From contig CANRMO010000068.1 in the NCBI GenBank assembly GCA_947631755.1, positions 1 to 11,128 of the forward strand: a DNA stretch of 11,128 bases. Direction: 5' to 3'. Both the position numbers and the translations under genes were made by a program. Below the pieces are notes generated by a model, which saw only the letters and a program-made list of their open reading frames with translations, ran no database searches and was not told the DNA's origin. The stretch is from an uncultured Lachnospiraceae bacterium (GTDB lineage: Bacteria > Bacillota > Clostridia > Lachnospirales > Lachnospiraceae). The stretch's first letter is position 1, and each line of letters opens with the position of its first letter. Positions 5,181 through 11,128 of this stretch are shown piece after piece.

Positions 5181-5375
5181 TTATTTTTTCATTCGTTCCA
5201 ATTCTTTTTCTACACAATCCAGCACAAAAGCGGATAGTTTCATATTTTTAAATTCAGCCGCTTTTCTAAATTCTTCTTTTTTCCCTTTTGGAGCCATTAC
5301 TGTAATACGGTCATAATTATCTTTTTGATACTTTGCTATATAGGATAATTCATCTTCTTTTTTTGCAAATGCCAC
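5181..5375 (-). CDS. Ribbon-helix-helix (Arc/CopG-like) repressor
   Basis: A 64-residue basic protein. After a polar N-terminus comes YDRITVMAPKGKKEEFRKAA, in which RITVMAP is the DNA-binding strand and GKKEEFRKAAEFKNM the first helix; LSAFVLDCVEKELERM is the second helix. This is the strand-helix-helix plan of Arc/CopG repressors and many antitoxins. The start is a GTG at 5375 with GAGGGTG about 5 nt upstream; no in-frame ATG suits. It is expressed from P2 (5410-5438), and exact copies of an 11-bp motif lie both in P2 and in P1. It therefore probably represses itself and the downstream pair. It could act as an antitoxin-like regulator, but its partner is unproven. Confidence 0.85.
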   Translation of the reverse strand: MAFAKKEDELSYIAKYQKDNYDRITVMAPKGKKEEFRKAAEFKNMKLSAFVLDCVEKELERMKK

Positions 5376-5409
5376 ATTTACACCCTCTTTCTGATATTCT
5401 ATTTATAAT

Positions 5410-5438
5410 ATCATATAATATTAAACTATGCTTGTCAA
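5410..5438 (-). promoter_or_regulatory. Promoter P2 for the RHH gene
   Basis: TTGACA (5433-5438), a 17-bp spacer, and TATGAT (5410-5415) on the minus strand. A 22-bp stretch including the -35 box and most of the spacer (5419-5440) is identical to P1 (5141-5162), so both promoters should respond to the same regulator. Start near 5403, leader about 28 nt. Confidence 0.85.
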
Positions 5439-5522
5439 TATCTCTTTTAATTTCTATTATCTCCACTTTGAAAAAAATTTTAAATTTATTAAACTATGCT
5501 ATTGGCATTATTATTAAACTAT
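5419..5522. repeat. Operator-like 11-mer repeats upstream of the RHH gene
   Basis: TATTAAACTAT occurs exactly at 5419-5429 (inside P2), 5487-5497 and 5512-5522, all in the same orientation. The last two are 25 bp apart, the same spacing as the pair at P1. They extend well upstream of P2, as expected for cooperative repressor binding. Confidence 0.75.
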
Positions 5523-5700
5523 ACTATATTAATATCAGAAACAAACAACAGTCAAACATAAAAACTGAATAAAACATCTGGAGATGCCAACGAGAGAAAG
5601 CAGTATTAACGGCCTGGCGAAATGAACCGGAACAGATAAAGCCGAAACGCTCTTCGGAGCGTCCGCAGGAACTGCCCCACCCGCGCCTCCAATCCTTAAA
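5523..5700. other. Non-coding spacer with a UUCG-type hairpin
   Basis: No frame with a credible start and ribosome binding site is present. The plus strand has a 6-bp stem with a TTCG tetraloop (ACGCTC 5647-5652, GAGCGT 5657-5662). GC rises from the AT-rich operator DNA toward this part. It may be a remnant of an older gene; otherwise I see nothing in it. Confidence 0.4.
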
Positions 5701-5754
5701 ACAAAAAACACCCGTAAAGCCTGCAATAGCTGCCAAGCTCCACGGGTATTTTTA
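5701..5754 (-). terminator. Terminator of the tail-lysis operon (likely bidirectional)
   Basis: ACCCGT (5710-5715) pairs with ACGGGT (5742-5747), with additional AGC/GCT pairing possible inside. On the minus strand TTTTTTGTTTT follows, and on the plus strand ATTTTT follows. It lies about 30 nt after the endolysin stop. Confidence 0.75.
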
Positions 5755-5778
5755 CAAATTAATCTTAAAAAGAGTTGT

Positions 5779-5804
5779 CTTAAATGCTTTTCAGCAGTCT
5801 CTTC
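5779..5804. repeat. 26-bp direct repeat, right copy (native endolysin 3' end)
   Basis: The exact partner of 4205-4230. This copy is in its native place as the last codons and stop of the endolysin gene. The repeat-to-repeat distance is 1574 bp and encloses module A. Confidence 0.95.
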
Positions 5805-6430
5805 AGCGCCTTTTTCCCGACGCTTCCAGTCTTTTTCCAGCCGAGAGATTTCCTCCACTGATTAACCGCCTTAGTGGTCTTCTTCTGCCAGTCCCCGTCG
5901 ATCGCGCCGGTGTAAAAACCTAACTTTCTCAACGCACGCTGGATCACTTTTGTGACAAAGACCGTATTCTTTTTTTCAGAAAAAACCTTGCCGAATGATC
6001 CCTTCACCTGAAAGTGCGGGGAATCCGGCGAGTTCGCCCAGTTCGCCCCCGCTTCAAATCCATATCTGGTCATGATCTCAACAATCTTCTTTGTGTCCTT
6101 ATCCTGGGCGCTCCAGATCGCTTTCCCGCCCCTCACAGGAATCACATCGACCGCTTTCCTCTGGATATGTATGCTGTTTAATGTCCAGGTTACTTTGTTC
6201 CCGGACCGGGCATATTTTTTCGCCTTTGCCGCCGGAACCCCGGCCGCCCTGCACTGGGCCGCTGTCCGCCCCTGTCCATAGAGATAATACTGCCGTTCTT
6301 TCGGGCGATAAGTCTCCACCACAAGCGGCATCACTCCCTGGCGTTTGATCTCTGCCAGGGCCGCGGCAAGCATTATCTGGACCAACACATTTAATTCTTT
6401 TTTATCCCTACACTGGTCTGTCACAGCCAT
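5780..6430 (-). CDS. Phage endolysin: M15-type peptidase with peptidoglycan-binding domain
   Basis: A 216-residue cell-wall hydrolase, probably an L-alanyl-D-glutamate peptidase like those of Listeria phage A500/Ply500 type. The N-terminal catalytic domain (about 10-145) has ETYRPKERQ, SIHIQRKAVDV and NSPDSPHFQV, giving putative zinc ligands H88, D95 and H139 and catalytic D136. Residues 155-213 match a peptidoglycan_binding_1 domain (VIQRALRKLGFYTGAIDGDW). There is no signal peptide, so export depends on the holin encoded immediately upstream. Its ATG lies one base after the holin stop, with AAAGGAG inside the holin end. It is the last gene of the late operon. Its last 26 bases are duplicated at 4205-4230. 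Confidence 0.92.
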   Translation of the reverse strand: MAVTDQCRDKKELNVLVQIMLAAALAEIKRQGVMPLVVETYRPKERQYYLYGQGRTAAQCRAAGVPAAKAKKYARSGNKVTWTLNSIHIQRKAVDVIPVRGGKAIWSAQDKDTKKIVEIMTRYGFEAGANWANSPDSPHFQVKGSFGKVFSEKKNTVFVTKVIQRALRKLGFYTGAIDGDWQKKTTKAVNQWRKSLGWKKTGSVGKKALKRLLKSI

Positions 6431-6431
6431 A

Positions 6432-6656
6432 TTACCACATCTCCTTTTCTCTGTTTTTGAAAAACTCCGCTGCCATGTTCCATACGGCAGACACCCCCGC
6501 AGCTGCCGCCGGAATAAACACAGCTGTCAGTATCCTCTTCGCAGATTCCGCATCTGTAATCCCGGCCAGCTGGTCAAGGCTGGCCGTGGCGATGAACGCC
6601 TGCACAAATGTCTTCGCCGCCCTCATGGCTACGTCTTTCCAGTTAATTTTTTTCAT
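6432..6656 (-). CDS. Phage holin (small membrane protein)
   Basis: A 74-residue protein starting MKKINWKDVAMRAAKTFVQA. Two hydrophobic segments (about 13-28 and 42-60) surround a short polar link, with a basic N-terminus and a charged C-terminus, the usual layout of small two-helix holins. Holins form membrane lesions that release the endolysin. GAGGAGG precedes the ATG. Its position between the XhlA-like gene and the endolysin supports the call; the exact holin family is not certain. Confidence 0.85.
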   Translation of the reverse strand: MKKINWKDVAMRAAKTFVQAFIATASLDQLAGITDAESAKRILTAVFIPAAAAGVSAVWNMAAEFFKNREKEMW

Positions 6657-6674
6657 GGTATTCCCTCCTCGTTA

Positions 6675-7004
6675 TCAAAATCCTAATCTTGCCGCCACAG
6701 CACCTATGATGACGCTGATCACTGCTGTGACCACATACCCTGTTACCTGGCGCCACTTCTCGCCGTCCCGCCCCTCCAGGACCTCCAGCCTTTTCCCCTG
6801 CTCCTCCAGCTCTTTCAGCATGTTTTCCATGTTCAAAGCAAGACGCTCAGTAGATGCCGCAAGGTTCGATATCTGCTGGACATTCTTCTCCAGGAGTTCA
6901 AGACGGTGGTTCTGGCGGTCGTTCTCCTCCTTGAGCCGTTTGTTTTCAGAATCCATGAGACGCCGGAACTCCTCGTGCTCTTCACGCGATATGCCCTCCA
7001 ACAC
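6675..7004 (-). CDS. XhlA-like coiled-coil membrane protein (lysis accessory)
   Basis: About 109 residues. A long coiled coil (roughly residues 5-85, rich in Glu, Lys, Arg and Leu heptads such as ENDRQNHRLELLEKNVQQI) is followed by one C-terminal membrane helix (VTGYVVTAVISVIIGAVAARL). This is the plan of the haemolysin XhlA family that lies next to holins in Firmicutes phages and helps lysis. AAAGGGGGTGAT almost matches the anti-Shine-Dalgarno complement and places the start best at the GTG at 7004; a GTG at 7010 is also in frame but falls inside that site. Confidence 0.82.
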   Translation of the reverse strand: MLEGISREEHEEFRRLMDSENKRLKEENDRQNHRLELLEKNVQQISNLAASTERLALNMENMLKELEEQGKRLEVLEGRDGEKWRQVTGYVVTAVISVIIGAVAARLGF

Positions 7005-7028
7005 TATCACCCCCTTTCCGGTTTTTTT

Positions 7029-7057
7029 ATTAAAAAAAGAGCCTTTCAGCTCCTTTT
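7029..7057 (-). terminator. Intra-operon terminator or attenuator after xkdX
   Basis: GAGC (7039-7042) and GCTC (7049-7052) pair around a 6-nt loop, extended by A-T pairs and one G-U pair to about 9 bp, with a T run on the minus strand (A run 7032-7038). It lies between the tail and lysis genes and overlaps the end of the xkdX gene, so it could dampen lysis gene expression. Confidence 0.6.
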
Positions 7058-7180
7058 CTCATAAAAACTTTTACTGCTGCCCACTTGCAGCAGCGCCCTG
7101 ACCTCTTCGCAGTATCTCCCTGGCACATCTTCTATTGTGATATCCCCGGAAACGATCCGCCGGTAATAAATCTTAGCCAT
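7046..7180 (-). CDS. xkdX: XkdX family protein (44 aa)
   Basis: Reads MAKIYYRRIVSGDITIEDVP and continues with GRYCEEVRALL to a TGA at 7046-7048. The IYYRRI..G..TIEDVP...EEVRALL pattern is the XkdX family, a tiny protein of unknown function found after tail fibre genes of PBSX-type and many clostridial phages. AAAGGGGTG lies 6-8 nt before the ATG, and the gene overlaps the previous one by 8 nt. Confidence 0.88.
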   Translation of the reverse strand: MAKIYYRRIVSGDITIEDVPGRYCEEVRALLQVGSSKSFYEKRS

Positions 7181-7511
7181 TTTTCCCACCCCTTTCCATC
7201 ATTTCATACAGCTCACAGAGTGCAGCGTTTACATCCCGCTCGTATTCTGCCTGCTGTTCTGCCAGCTCACAGAGAACCATTTCAATATTCTCGTCTGCAC
7301 TTGCCTCCAGTTTACGTCTTAATACTTCTCTGGTCGATTCTTCTGTAGGCTCAAAGTATGCCGTGCCGTCCCGGATTACAAAGTCCTGCAGTCCATTGAC
7401 ACACGTTTCATCTATGTATCGGCCATTCGAGAACTCTGTATCAAATCCGTCTAATGAATATTCGCTCCATGCCAGGATCCGGCCGTGCTCATCTGTTTTT
7501 GCGTATGCCAT
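7173..7511 (-). CDS. Conserved tail-adjacent phage protein (112 aa)
   Basis: Begins MAYAKTDEHGRILAWSEYSL and continues with a strand-rich N-terminus (GRYIDETCVNGLQDFVIRDG) and a helical C-terminus (about 60-108). Proteins of this kind stand between the tail fibre and XkdX in Firmicutes phages; the function is unknown to me, possibly tail fibre assembly. AGGAGGG lies 8 nt before the ATG. Confidence 0.75.
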   Translation of the reverse strand: MAYAKTDEHGRILAWSEYSLDGFDTEFSNGRYIDETCVNGLQDFVIRDGTAYFEPTEESTREVLRRKLEASADENIEMVLCELAEQQAEYERDVNAALCELYEMMERGGKNG

Positions 7512-7523
7512 GTAAAAACCCTC

Positions 7524-9395
7524 CTAACTTAAATATTTAACTGTCATACATGTATTTCCAAGGCCGCCATTTATCCCAGATCCGTTGGATACCGATGCAT
7601 TTGCATACATATAAATGATATCACCCGCGGATACGTTTAAGGCAAACGGCCCTACGGTAACATCTGAAACCCATGTGTGTCCACAATTGTTGACAAGGCT
7701 TTGTCCCGAATTTGTTATCTCTGAGCTGTTTTTGTATATTCTCAAAGCATTCGATGCGTATACGCCGTTATACGTATAAAAATTGGCTTTTGCATATACA
7801 AGAACAGCGCCTGACTTTGCGCATTTAATTCCGTTGCCTGATATAGATAAATAGGAGGAATAATTGGGGCTTCCTGTATAAGAGACAAGGGCCATTTTTG
7901 ATACTGCCGTACCCATCGAAGCGTTGTTTTTTAAATAAGCAGTCAGTGCCTTCCCGCTCGAAGCAATGCCATCTAATACGGATTTATTGCTATGAGCATG
8001 TTTTTTTGAATTGGCGTCATTCCAGTTAGTGCGTTCATTTTCTGTAATGTGAACAGTAGTATCCCCTGTATGGCTGCTAAGATCTGCCGTATCAGCTTTT
8101 CCGCTGAGTTTAGTATCCACCTCAGATTCTGTATAATATCGGTCATCATGCGTGTGGCTGCTTGGTGTAAACGTACCAGGTTTGCCTATTATTTCGCTCC
8201 ATGAATAACTCGGTTTGCTGCTTGCCTTTGCCCAAGAGTATACATCGGACGCTGGCAGGGAAGTAGGGTATGCTGGTAAATTTCTGCTATGATAAACATC
8301 CGCATAAGCATTACCGCTTGAATCATATAGTTTTATCCCCGGAGTTCCATTTAACCCTTTTACGCACAGTGTTCCTGCAACGTCATGATCACCTATAGCT
8401 ACATCGTCACCGATATTATAAAATTTGTTATTAGCAAAATAAGGCTCTCTTGCATTACTTAATCTGCTGTCATCATTAGCACATTTATTAGACACCGTAT
8501 TCCACAGCGTTCTTTCTGCGCTTGTAATGTGCTTTACTGTATCACTGATATGGCTATAGGCGGCATTACATTTATCAAGAATTGCCTGTGTGATTGTGTC
8601 GAGGATGGATTTATTGCCATGCTCATGTTTTTTCAAATTAGCGTCATCCCAGTTAGTACGTTCACTGTCTGTAACGTGAACAGTAGTATCCCCTGTATGG
8701 TTGTTAAGGTCTGCTTTATCGGCTTTGCCACTGAGTTTAGTATCCATCTCATCTTCTGTATAATACCGATTGTCATGCGTGTGGTTTTCTTCCGCTTTGT
8801 TAGATACCGTATTCCACTTCTCCCGCTCCTCATCTGTGATATGGGCTAAACCATCTTTTTTGTGCGAATCCATCTCTTCCTTGTTCTTATTTATAGAATC
8901 AGACAAATTCCCGCTGATTTTCATCAAATCATCTGCCAGAGCATAGACGCCCATGTTTTCAGAAATAGCAACCTCCAGATTCCGGCCATTTATTAAAATC
9001 TGAATCCCATGGATGATCGTATATCTTGAAGATGAATTGGGAAAATAATCCGCCTCTTTCGCCAGACAGAGAAAAGCCAGCACCGGCTCTTCCGATCCGG
9101 CCTCTTTTGCATAAATACCCATTTCCCGGATATAATAGGCAGAATCCACGTCCTCATTATCCAGTGCAACTTTCAAAAGCACACAATCCTCACCGCTTAT
9201 TATGCTTGAAAATCCGTACTGGTTCCGCGGAGCTTTCAATCCAGTCTGTCCAGACAATCTTTTTTTCTCTTCATCTGAATATTCACCTTCCCCGATCACC
9301 GCTTTTTCAAACTCAAGGCGGCATTCTCCCGCCATTACCTTAGCCATTAATTTCCTGCCGGATTCCGTCATTACAGGGACATCCCATTTCGACAT
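7524..9395 (-). CDS. Phage tail fibre / receptor-binding protein with duplicated modules
   Basis: A 623-residue tail fibre. The N-terminal about 150 residues (SKWDVPVMTESGRKLMAKVM, then EFEKAVIGEGEYSD) match the tail-collar fibre domain that fixes the fibre to the baseplate. The shaft contains two 65-residue modules (about 205-269 and 414-478) with HTHDxRYYTExExDTKLSGK and SERTNWxDAN, and two further 'HIT..ER..WN' elements (near 185 and 289). The last about 125 residues form a strand-rich domain (VLVYAKANFYTYN, ALRIYKNSSEI, PFALNVSAGDIIYMYAN) like a C1q/TNF-type head, probably the receptor-binding tip. I chose the ATG at 9395 because GGAGGGTG lies just upstream and the previous gene ends at 9400; an in-frame upstream ATG at 9446 lies inside that gene. 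Confidence 0.9.
   Translation of the reverse strand: MSKWDVPVMTESGRKLMAKVMAGECRLEFEKAVIGEGEYSDEEKKRLSGQTGLKAPRNQYGFSSIISGEDCVLLKVALDNEDVDSAYYIREMGIYAKEAGSEEPVLAFLCLAKEADYFPNSSSRYTIIHGIQILINGRNLEVAISENMGVYALADDLMKISGNLSDSINKNKEEMDSHKKDGLAHITDEEREKWNTVSNKAEENHTHDNRYYTEDEMDTKLSGKADKADLNNHTGDTTVHVTDSERTNWDDANLKKHEHGNKSILDTITQAILDKCNAAYSHISDTVKHITSAERTLWNTVSNKCANDDSRLSNAREPYFANNKFYNIGDDVAIGDHDVAGTLCVKGLNGTPGIKLYDSSGNAYADVYHSRNLPAYPTSLPASDVYSWAKASSKPSYSWSEIIGKPGTFTPSSHTHDDRYYTESEVDTKLSGKADTADLSSHTGDTTVHITENERTNWNDANSKKHAHSNKSVLDGIASSGKALTAYLKNNASMGTAVSKMALVSYTGSPNYSSYLSISGNGIKCAKSGAVLVYAKANFYTYNGVYASNALRIYKNSSEITNSGQSLVNNCGHTWVSDVTVGPFALNVSAGDIIYMYANASVSNGSGINGGLGNTCMTVKYLS
7962..8156 (-). repeat. 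Tail fibre module repeat, copy 2
   Basis: 195 bp coding for HTHDDRYYTESEVDTKLSGK through KSVLDGI. It is a clear but diverged copy of 8589-8783, of equal length and in the same frame. Confidence 0.85.
8589..8783 (-). repeat. Tail fibre module repeat, copy 1
   Basis: 195 bp coding for HTHDNRYYTEDEMDTKLSGK through KSILDTI. About four of five residues match copy 2, including long nucleotide identities, so homologous recombination between the copies is possible. Confidence 0.85.
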
Positions 9396-9399
9396 TGAT

Positions 9400-9972
9400 T
9401 CACCCTCCAATCCCAGGCACGCAGATATCTTCTCCGCGCACAACAACAGCGTTCCCGAATTTTAAATTTACAAATTCCTGCATTTCAGATACGACCTCAA
9501 CCGTATCCAGATTTGATACAGAAGTTTTGATCAAACACAGCATCTCCTTAAACGTATCAAGCGTATCCGGCTTATAAGATGTATCTGCCAGCACTTTGAA
9601 ATTAAACGGACGGCCGCCATACTCATACCATTCCGTAATTTCCGCTTTTGAAAAAATGGTCTCCACCAGTTTCTGCACGGCCGACACTGTGCCCGCCCGT
9701 ATATGCCACCCCACTGCATTTCTGATGATCCCCGCCTTGACTTCCTTGTCCAGATCTGTGGAATAAAACTGTGCCCTGAGTTCTGCAGCCATCTCATCCA
9801 GCACAGGATCCGGCAGGCTTTCAAGATTCATATAAATTACCGTTCGTTTTGCAAGATCATATATTTTTTTGTGCAAAAGGCTCTGTGCCTCTGCATAGGC
9901 TGCCAGTTTTTCCGAATCAAAAAAACTGTCCGGAAGAATATCCGACAGCTTCACACTCCTCAGATCAGTCAT
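9400..9972 (-). CDS. Phage tail protein I (P2 gpI-like baseplate protein)
   Basis: 190 residues starting MTDLRSVKLSDILPDSFFDS. The features are those of the P2 gpI family: an N-terminal 'LLP..' type region, a helical part (AEAQSLLHKKIYDL), LPDPVLDEMAAELRAQFY, the AGTVSAVQKLVETIF helix, and WYEYGGRPFNFKV near the C-terminal domain. It links the baseplate wedge (J) to the tail fibre. The start at 9972 has GGAGGG 7 nt upstream and overlaps the end of the J gene by 8 nt; a longer in-frame start at 10056 lies deep inside J and is rejected. Confidence 0.9.
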   Translation of the reverse strand: MTDLRSVKLSDILPDSFFDSEKLAAYAEAQSLLHKKIYDLAKRTVIYMNLESLPDPVLDEMAAELRAQFYSTDLDKEVKAGIIRNAVGWHIRAGTVSAVQKLVETIFSKAEITEWYEYGGRPFNFKVLADTSYKPDTLDTFKEMLCLIKTSVSNLDTVEVVSEMQEFVNLKFGNAVVVRGEDICVPGIGG

Positions 9973-11122
9973 CTTCAATCCCTCCAAACAATACATTTTT
10001 CGAAACAAGGCAGGCAGCTTCCGTAGAGCCGACTTTTTCAAACGCCGGACAGGCATTAATGACTGCCCTTTTCGCCCCGGCGCTCCTTATTCTGAAGATC
10101 AGCTCGTCCGGGTTGATGTCGCGCCCCAGCGCTCCACTCTGCCAATCAGCATATCCCTCAACGGCAGACTCAACAGCGGCCTTGATCTCCGTCACCCTGT
10201 CCTTGTCCGATGACGCTACATAGTAGGACAGATCAATTGCATAATCTTTTTTTGCCGGACTGCAGACCTCAACCATGACACCCACAGGTTTTATCTCCGG
10301 ATCCATCAGATGTTCCCTCAGTGCCTCCCTCTCAGCCTCATCCGGAAGTCTTCCGGCTTTCATTAATATAAATACCTGATTAATGCCGGATGACTCGTCT
10401 GACCGGATGAACACATCCGATATATCACTGTTAAACTCCAATATATTTTTCCGCCATCCGGTGACAGTGCCAAGCTGTGACATCTTATCAGGTGATTCAA
10501 AAATAGAAACCCTGTATTCATCATCCGTCTCTTCGTCAGCCCCGCCATACGGCTTCACTACATTGATCACTTCGGCAATAAAGCCACTCGGCGTAACGAG
10601 TGTGGAAATCTCGCCCACGGAATAGTTGTTTCCAAAAGAGCCCGCTGTTGTACACACACATTCCGTCTCGACAGAAATCTCCCCTGCAGGGATCTGGGCC
10701 GTCTCCTCCGTCTCGAAAAAAACCTGGTTATCTGCCGTTACAGACACGCCTGGCGGAATGACCTCCGCGCACTCACGCGCGCTTTCCAGTGAAAAACGCA
10801 TCCTCACTTTTGCCGGTTCCGCCTGTCTCCTAAGGCAGCCTTTCATCGCCCCCAGATGATCCAAAAACTCCCCTCTGGCATATTTCAACAAATTCATCTT
10901 TGCTGCATTGTCTATGTAAAGAAGCATTTGGTAATTCAGCACCGACTGGGCAAGGATCAGCATATACCACGGATCACCCCGCTCCATAGCCAGTTCTTTT
11001 CCCGTTTTTTCTTTATAAATATTTTTAAAATTTTCAAGCAGAAGATTTTCAACATCCTCCAGCGTCATTCCGTCAATAAACGACAGGTCGGGAAGTCCGT
11101 CAATCTTTTCAATGCTACTCAT
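9965..11122 (-). CDS. Baseplate J family protein (P2 gpJ-like)
   Basis: 385 residues with the Baseplate_J architecture: an N-terminal helical part (about 19-100, ARGEFLDHLGAMKGCLR), the 'IPPGVSVTADNQVFFETEE' strand region (about 120-140), 'AGSFGNNYSVGEIS' and 'GGADEETDDEYRVSIFESPD', and a C-terminal domain with the helix VTEIKAAVESAVEGYADWQS. It forms the baseplate wedge of contractile-tailed phages. The ATG at 11122 is directly after AAGAGG, and only six more bases remain in the window, so a start further upstream cannot be excluded. Confidence 0.9.
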   Translation of the reverse strand: MSSIEKIDGLPDLSFIDGMTLEDVENLLLENFKNIYKEKTGKELAMERGDPWYMLILAQSVLNYQMLLYIDNAAKMNLLKYARGEFLDHLGAMKGCLRRQAEPAKVRMRFSLESARECAEVIPPGVSVTADNQVFFETEETAQIPAGEISVETECVCTTAGSFGNNYSVGEISTLVTPSGFIAEVINVVKPYGGADEETDDEYRVSIFESPDKMSQLGTVTGWRKNILEFNSDISDVFIRSDESSGINQVFILMKAGRLPDEAEREALREHLMDPEIKPVGVMVEVCSPAKKDYAIDLSYYVASSDKDRVTEIKAAVESAVEGYADWQSGALGRDINPDELIFRIRSAGAKRAVINACPAFEKVGSTEAACLVSKNVLFGGIEDD

Positions 11123-11128
11123 CCTCTT

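Larger units (their letters stand above)
2740..11128 (-). mobile_element. Prophage, right part: late tail and lysis genes plus accessory cargo (continues past window)
   Basis: From the junction in cpaF to the window end every gene fits a temperate phage: baseplate J, tail protein I, tail fibre, XkdX, XhlA-like protein, holin, endolysin, and then accessory genes next to the attachment end. Baseplate J and protein I mark a contractile (myovirus-type) tail. Accessory genes placed between the lysis module and the attachment site are the usual position for lysogenic-conversion cargo. Capsid, packaging, replication and integrase genes must lie outside. The boundary is inferred from the truncation of cpaF. 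Confidence 0.85.

Noticed and set aside
5141..5522. CRISPR-like array
   Set aside because: The repeats are only 11 bp, irregularly spaced and located at promoters, so they are operators.
5573..5800. A long plus-strand frame open from 5573 through the terminator into the endolysin
   Set aside because: It has no start codon with a ribosome binding site, and a stop lies just upstream at 5570-5572.
5524..5858. Two minus-strand frames across the endolysin 3' end and terminator
   Set aside because: One overlaps the endolysin out of frame, and both run through the terminator hairpin; composition is unlike coding DNA.
8529..8849. Plus-strand frames opposite the tail fibre (also 9026-9343 and 9703-10026)
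   Set aside because: They mirror repeated fibre codons and have no supporting signals.

Overview
The window is the right-hand part of a Firmicutes (Clostridia, most like Lachnospiraceae) chromosomal region in which a contractile-tailed prophage has inserted into a Tad (tight adherence, Flp/type IVb pilus) locus. Almost everything is coded on the minus strand, so the genes read from high to low coordinates. The assignment to Clostridia rests on the style of the Tad proteins, the strong Shine-Dalgarno sites, the Firmicutes phage families (XkdX, XhlA-like, M15 endolysin) and moderate GC with an AT-rich cargo segment. No ribosomal or tRNA marker is present to fix the genus.

Host part (about 1-2739): tadC-like and tadB-like pilus platform genes, and the 3' part of the cpaF/tadA secretion ATPase gene. 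The ATPase fragment begins exactly at its Walker B segment. The Walker A part is missing because phage DNA abuts it. Downstream of tadC there is a hairpin and a well-placed ribosome binding site in front of a short, prematurely stopped reading frame that could be a broken pilin gene.

Prophage part (about 2740-11128, continuing beyond the window): a late operon of baseplate J, tail protein I, a tail fibre with duplicated internal modules, a small conserved tail-adjacent protein, XkdX, an XhlA-like membrane protein, holin and M15 endolysin, closed by a strong terminator. This order indicates a myovirus-like phage.

Between the lysis genes and the attachment end lie two accessory modules. Module A (4231-5778) is AT-rich: a ribbon-helix-helix repressor, a 44-residue peptide and a 183-residue protein that faintly resembles ADP-ribosyltransferase folds. 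It has two near-consensus promoters, five exact copies of an 11-bp operator-like repeat, and a predicted 70-nt antisense RNA on the plus strand. It is bracketed by a 26-bp exact direct repeat of the 3' end of the endolysin gene, which suggests that it entered as a cassette. Module B (2825-4136) is a two-gene operon (100-residue protein and a 302-residue acidic HTH protein) driven by a perfect consensus promoter whose spacer is filled by a palindrome. It ends in a terminator right at the phage-host junction.

The main biological proposals are: (1) the prophage disrupts the pilus ATPase and could act as an on/off switch for the Tad pilus if it excises; (2) module A is a self-regulated phage cargo cassette of unknown function, possibly toxin-like or anti-phage, and is the best candidate for an undescribed system. 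Both are inferences from sequence alone.
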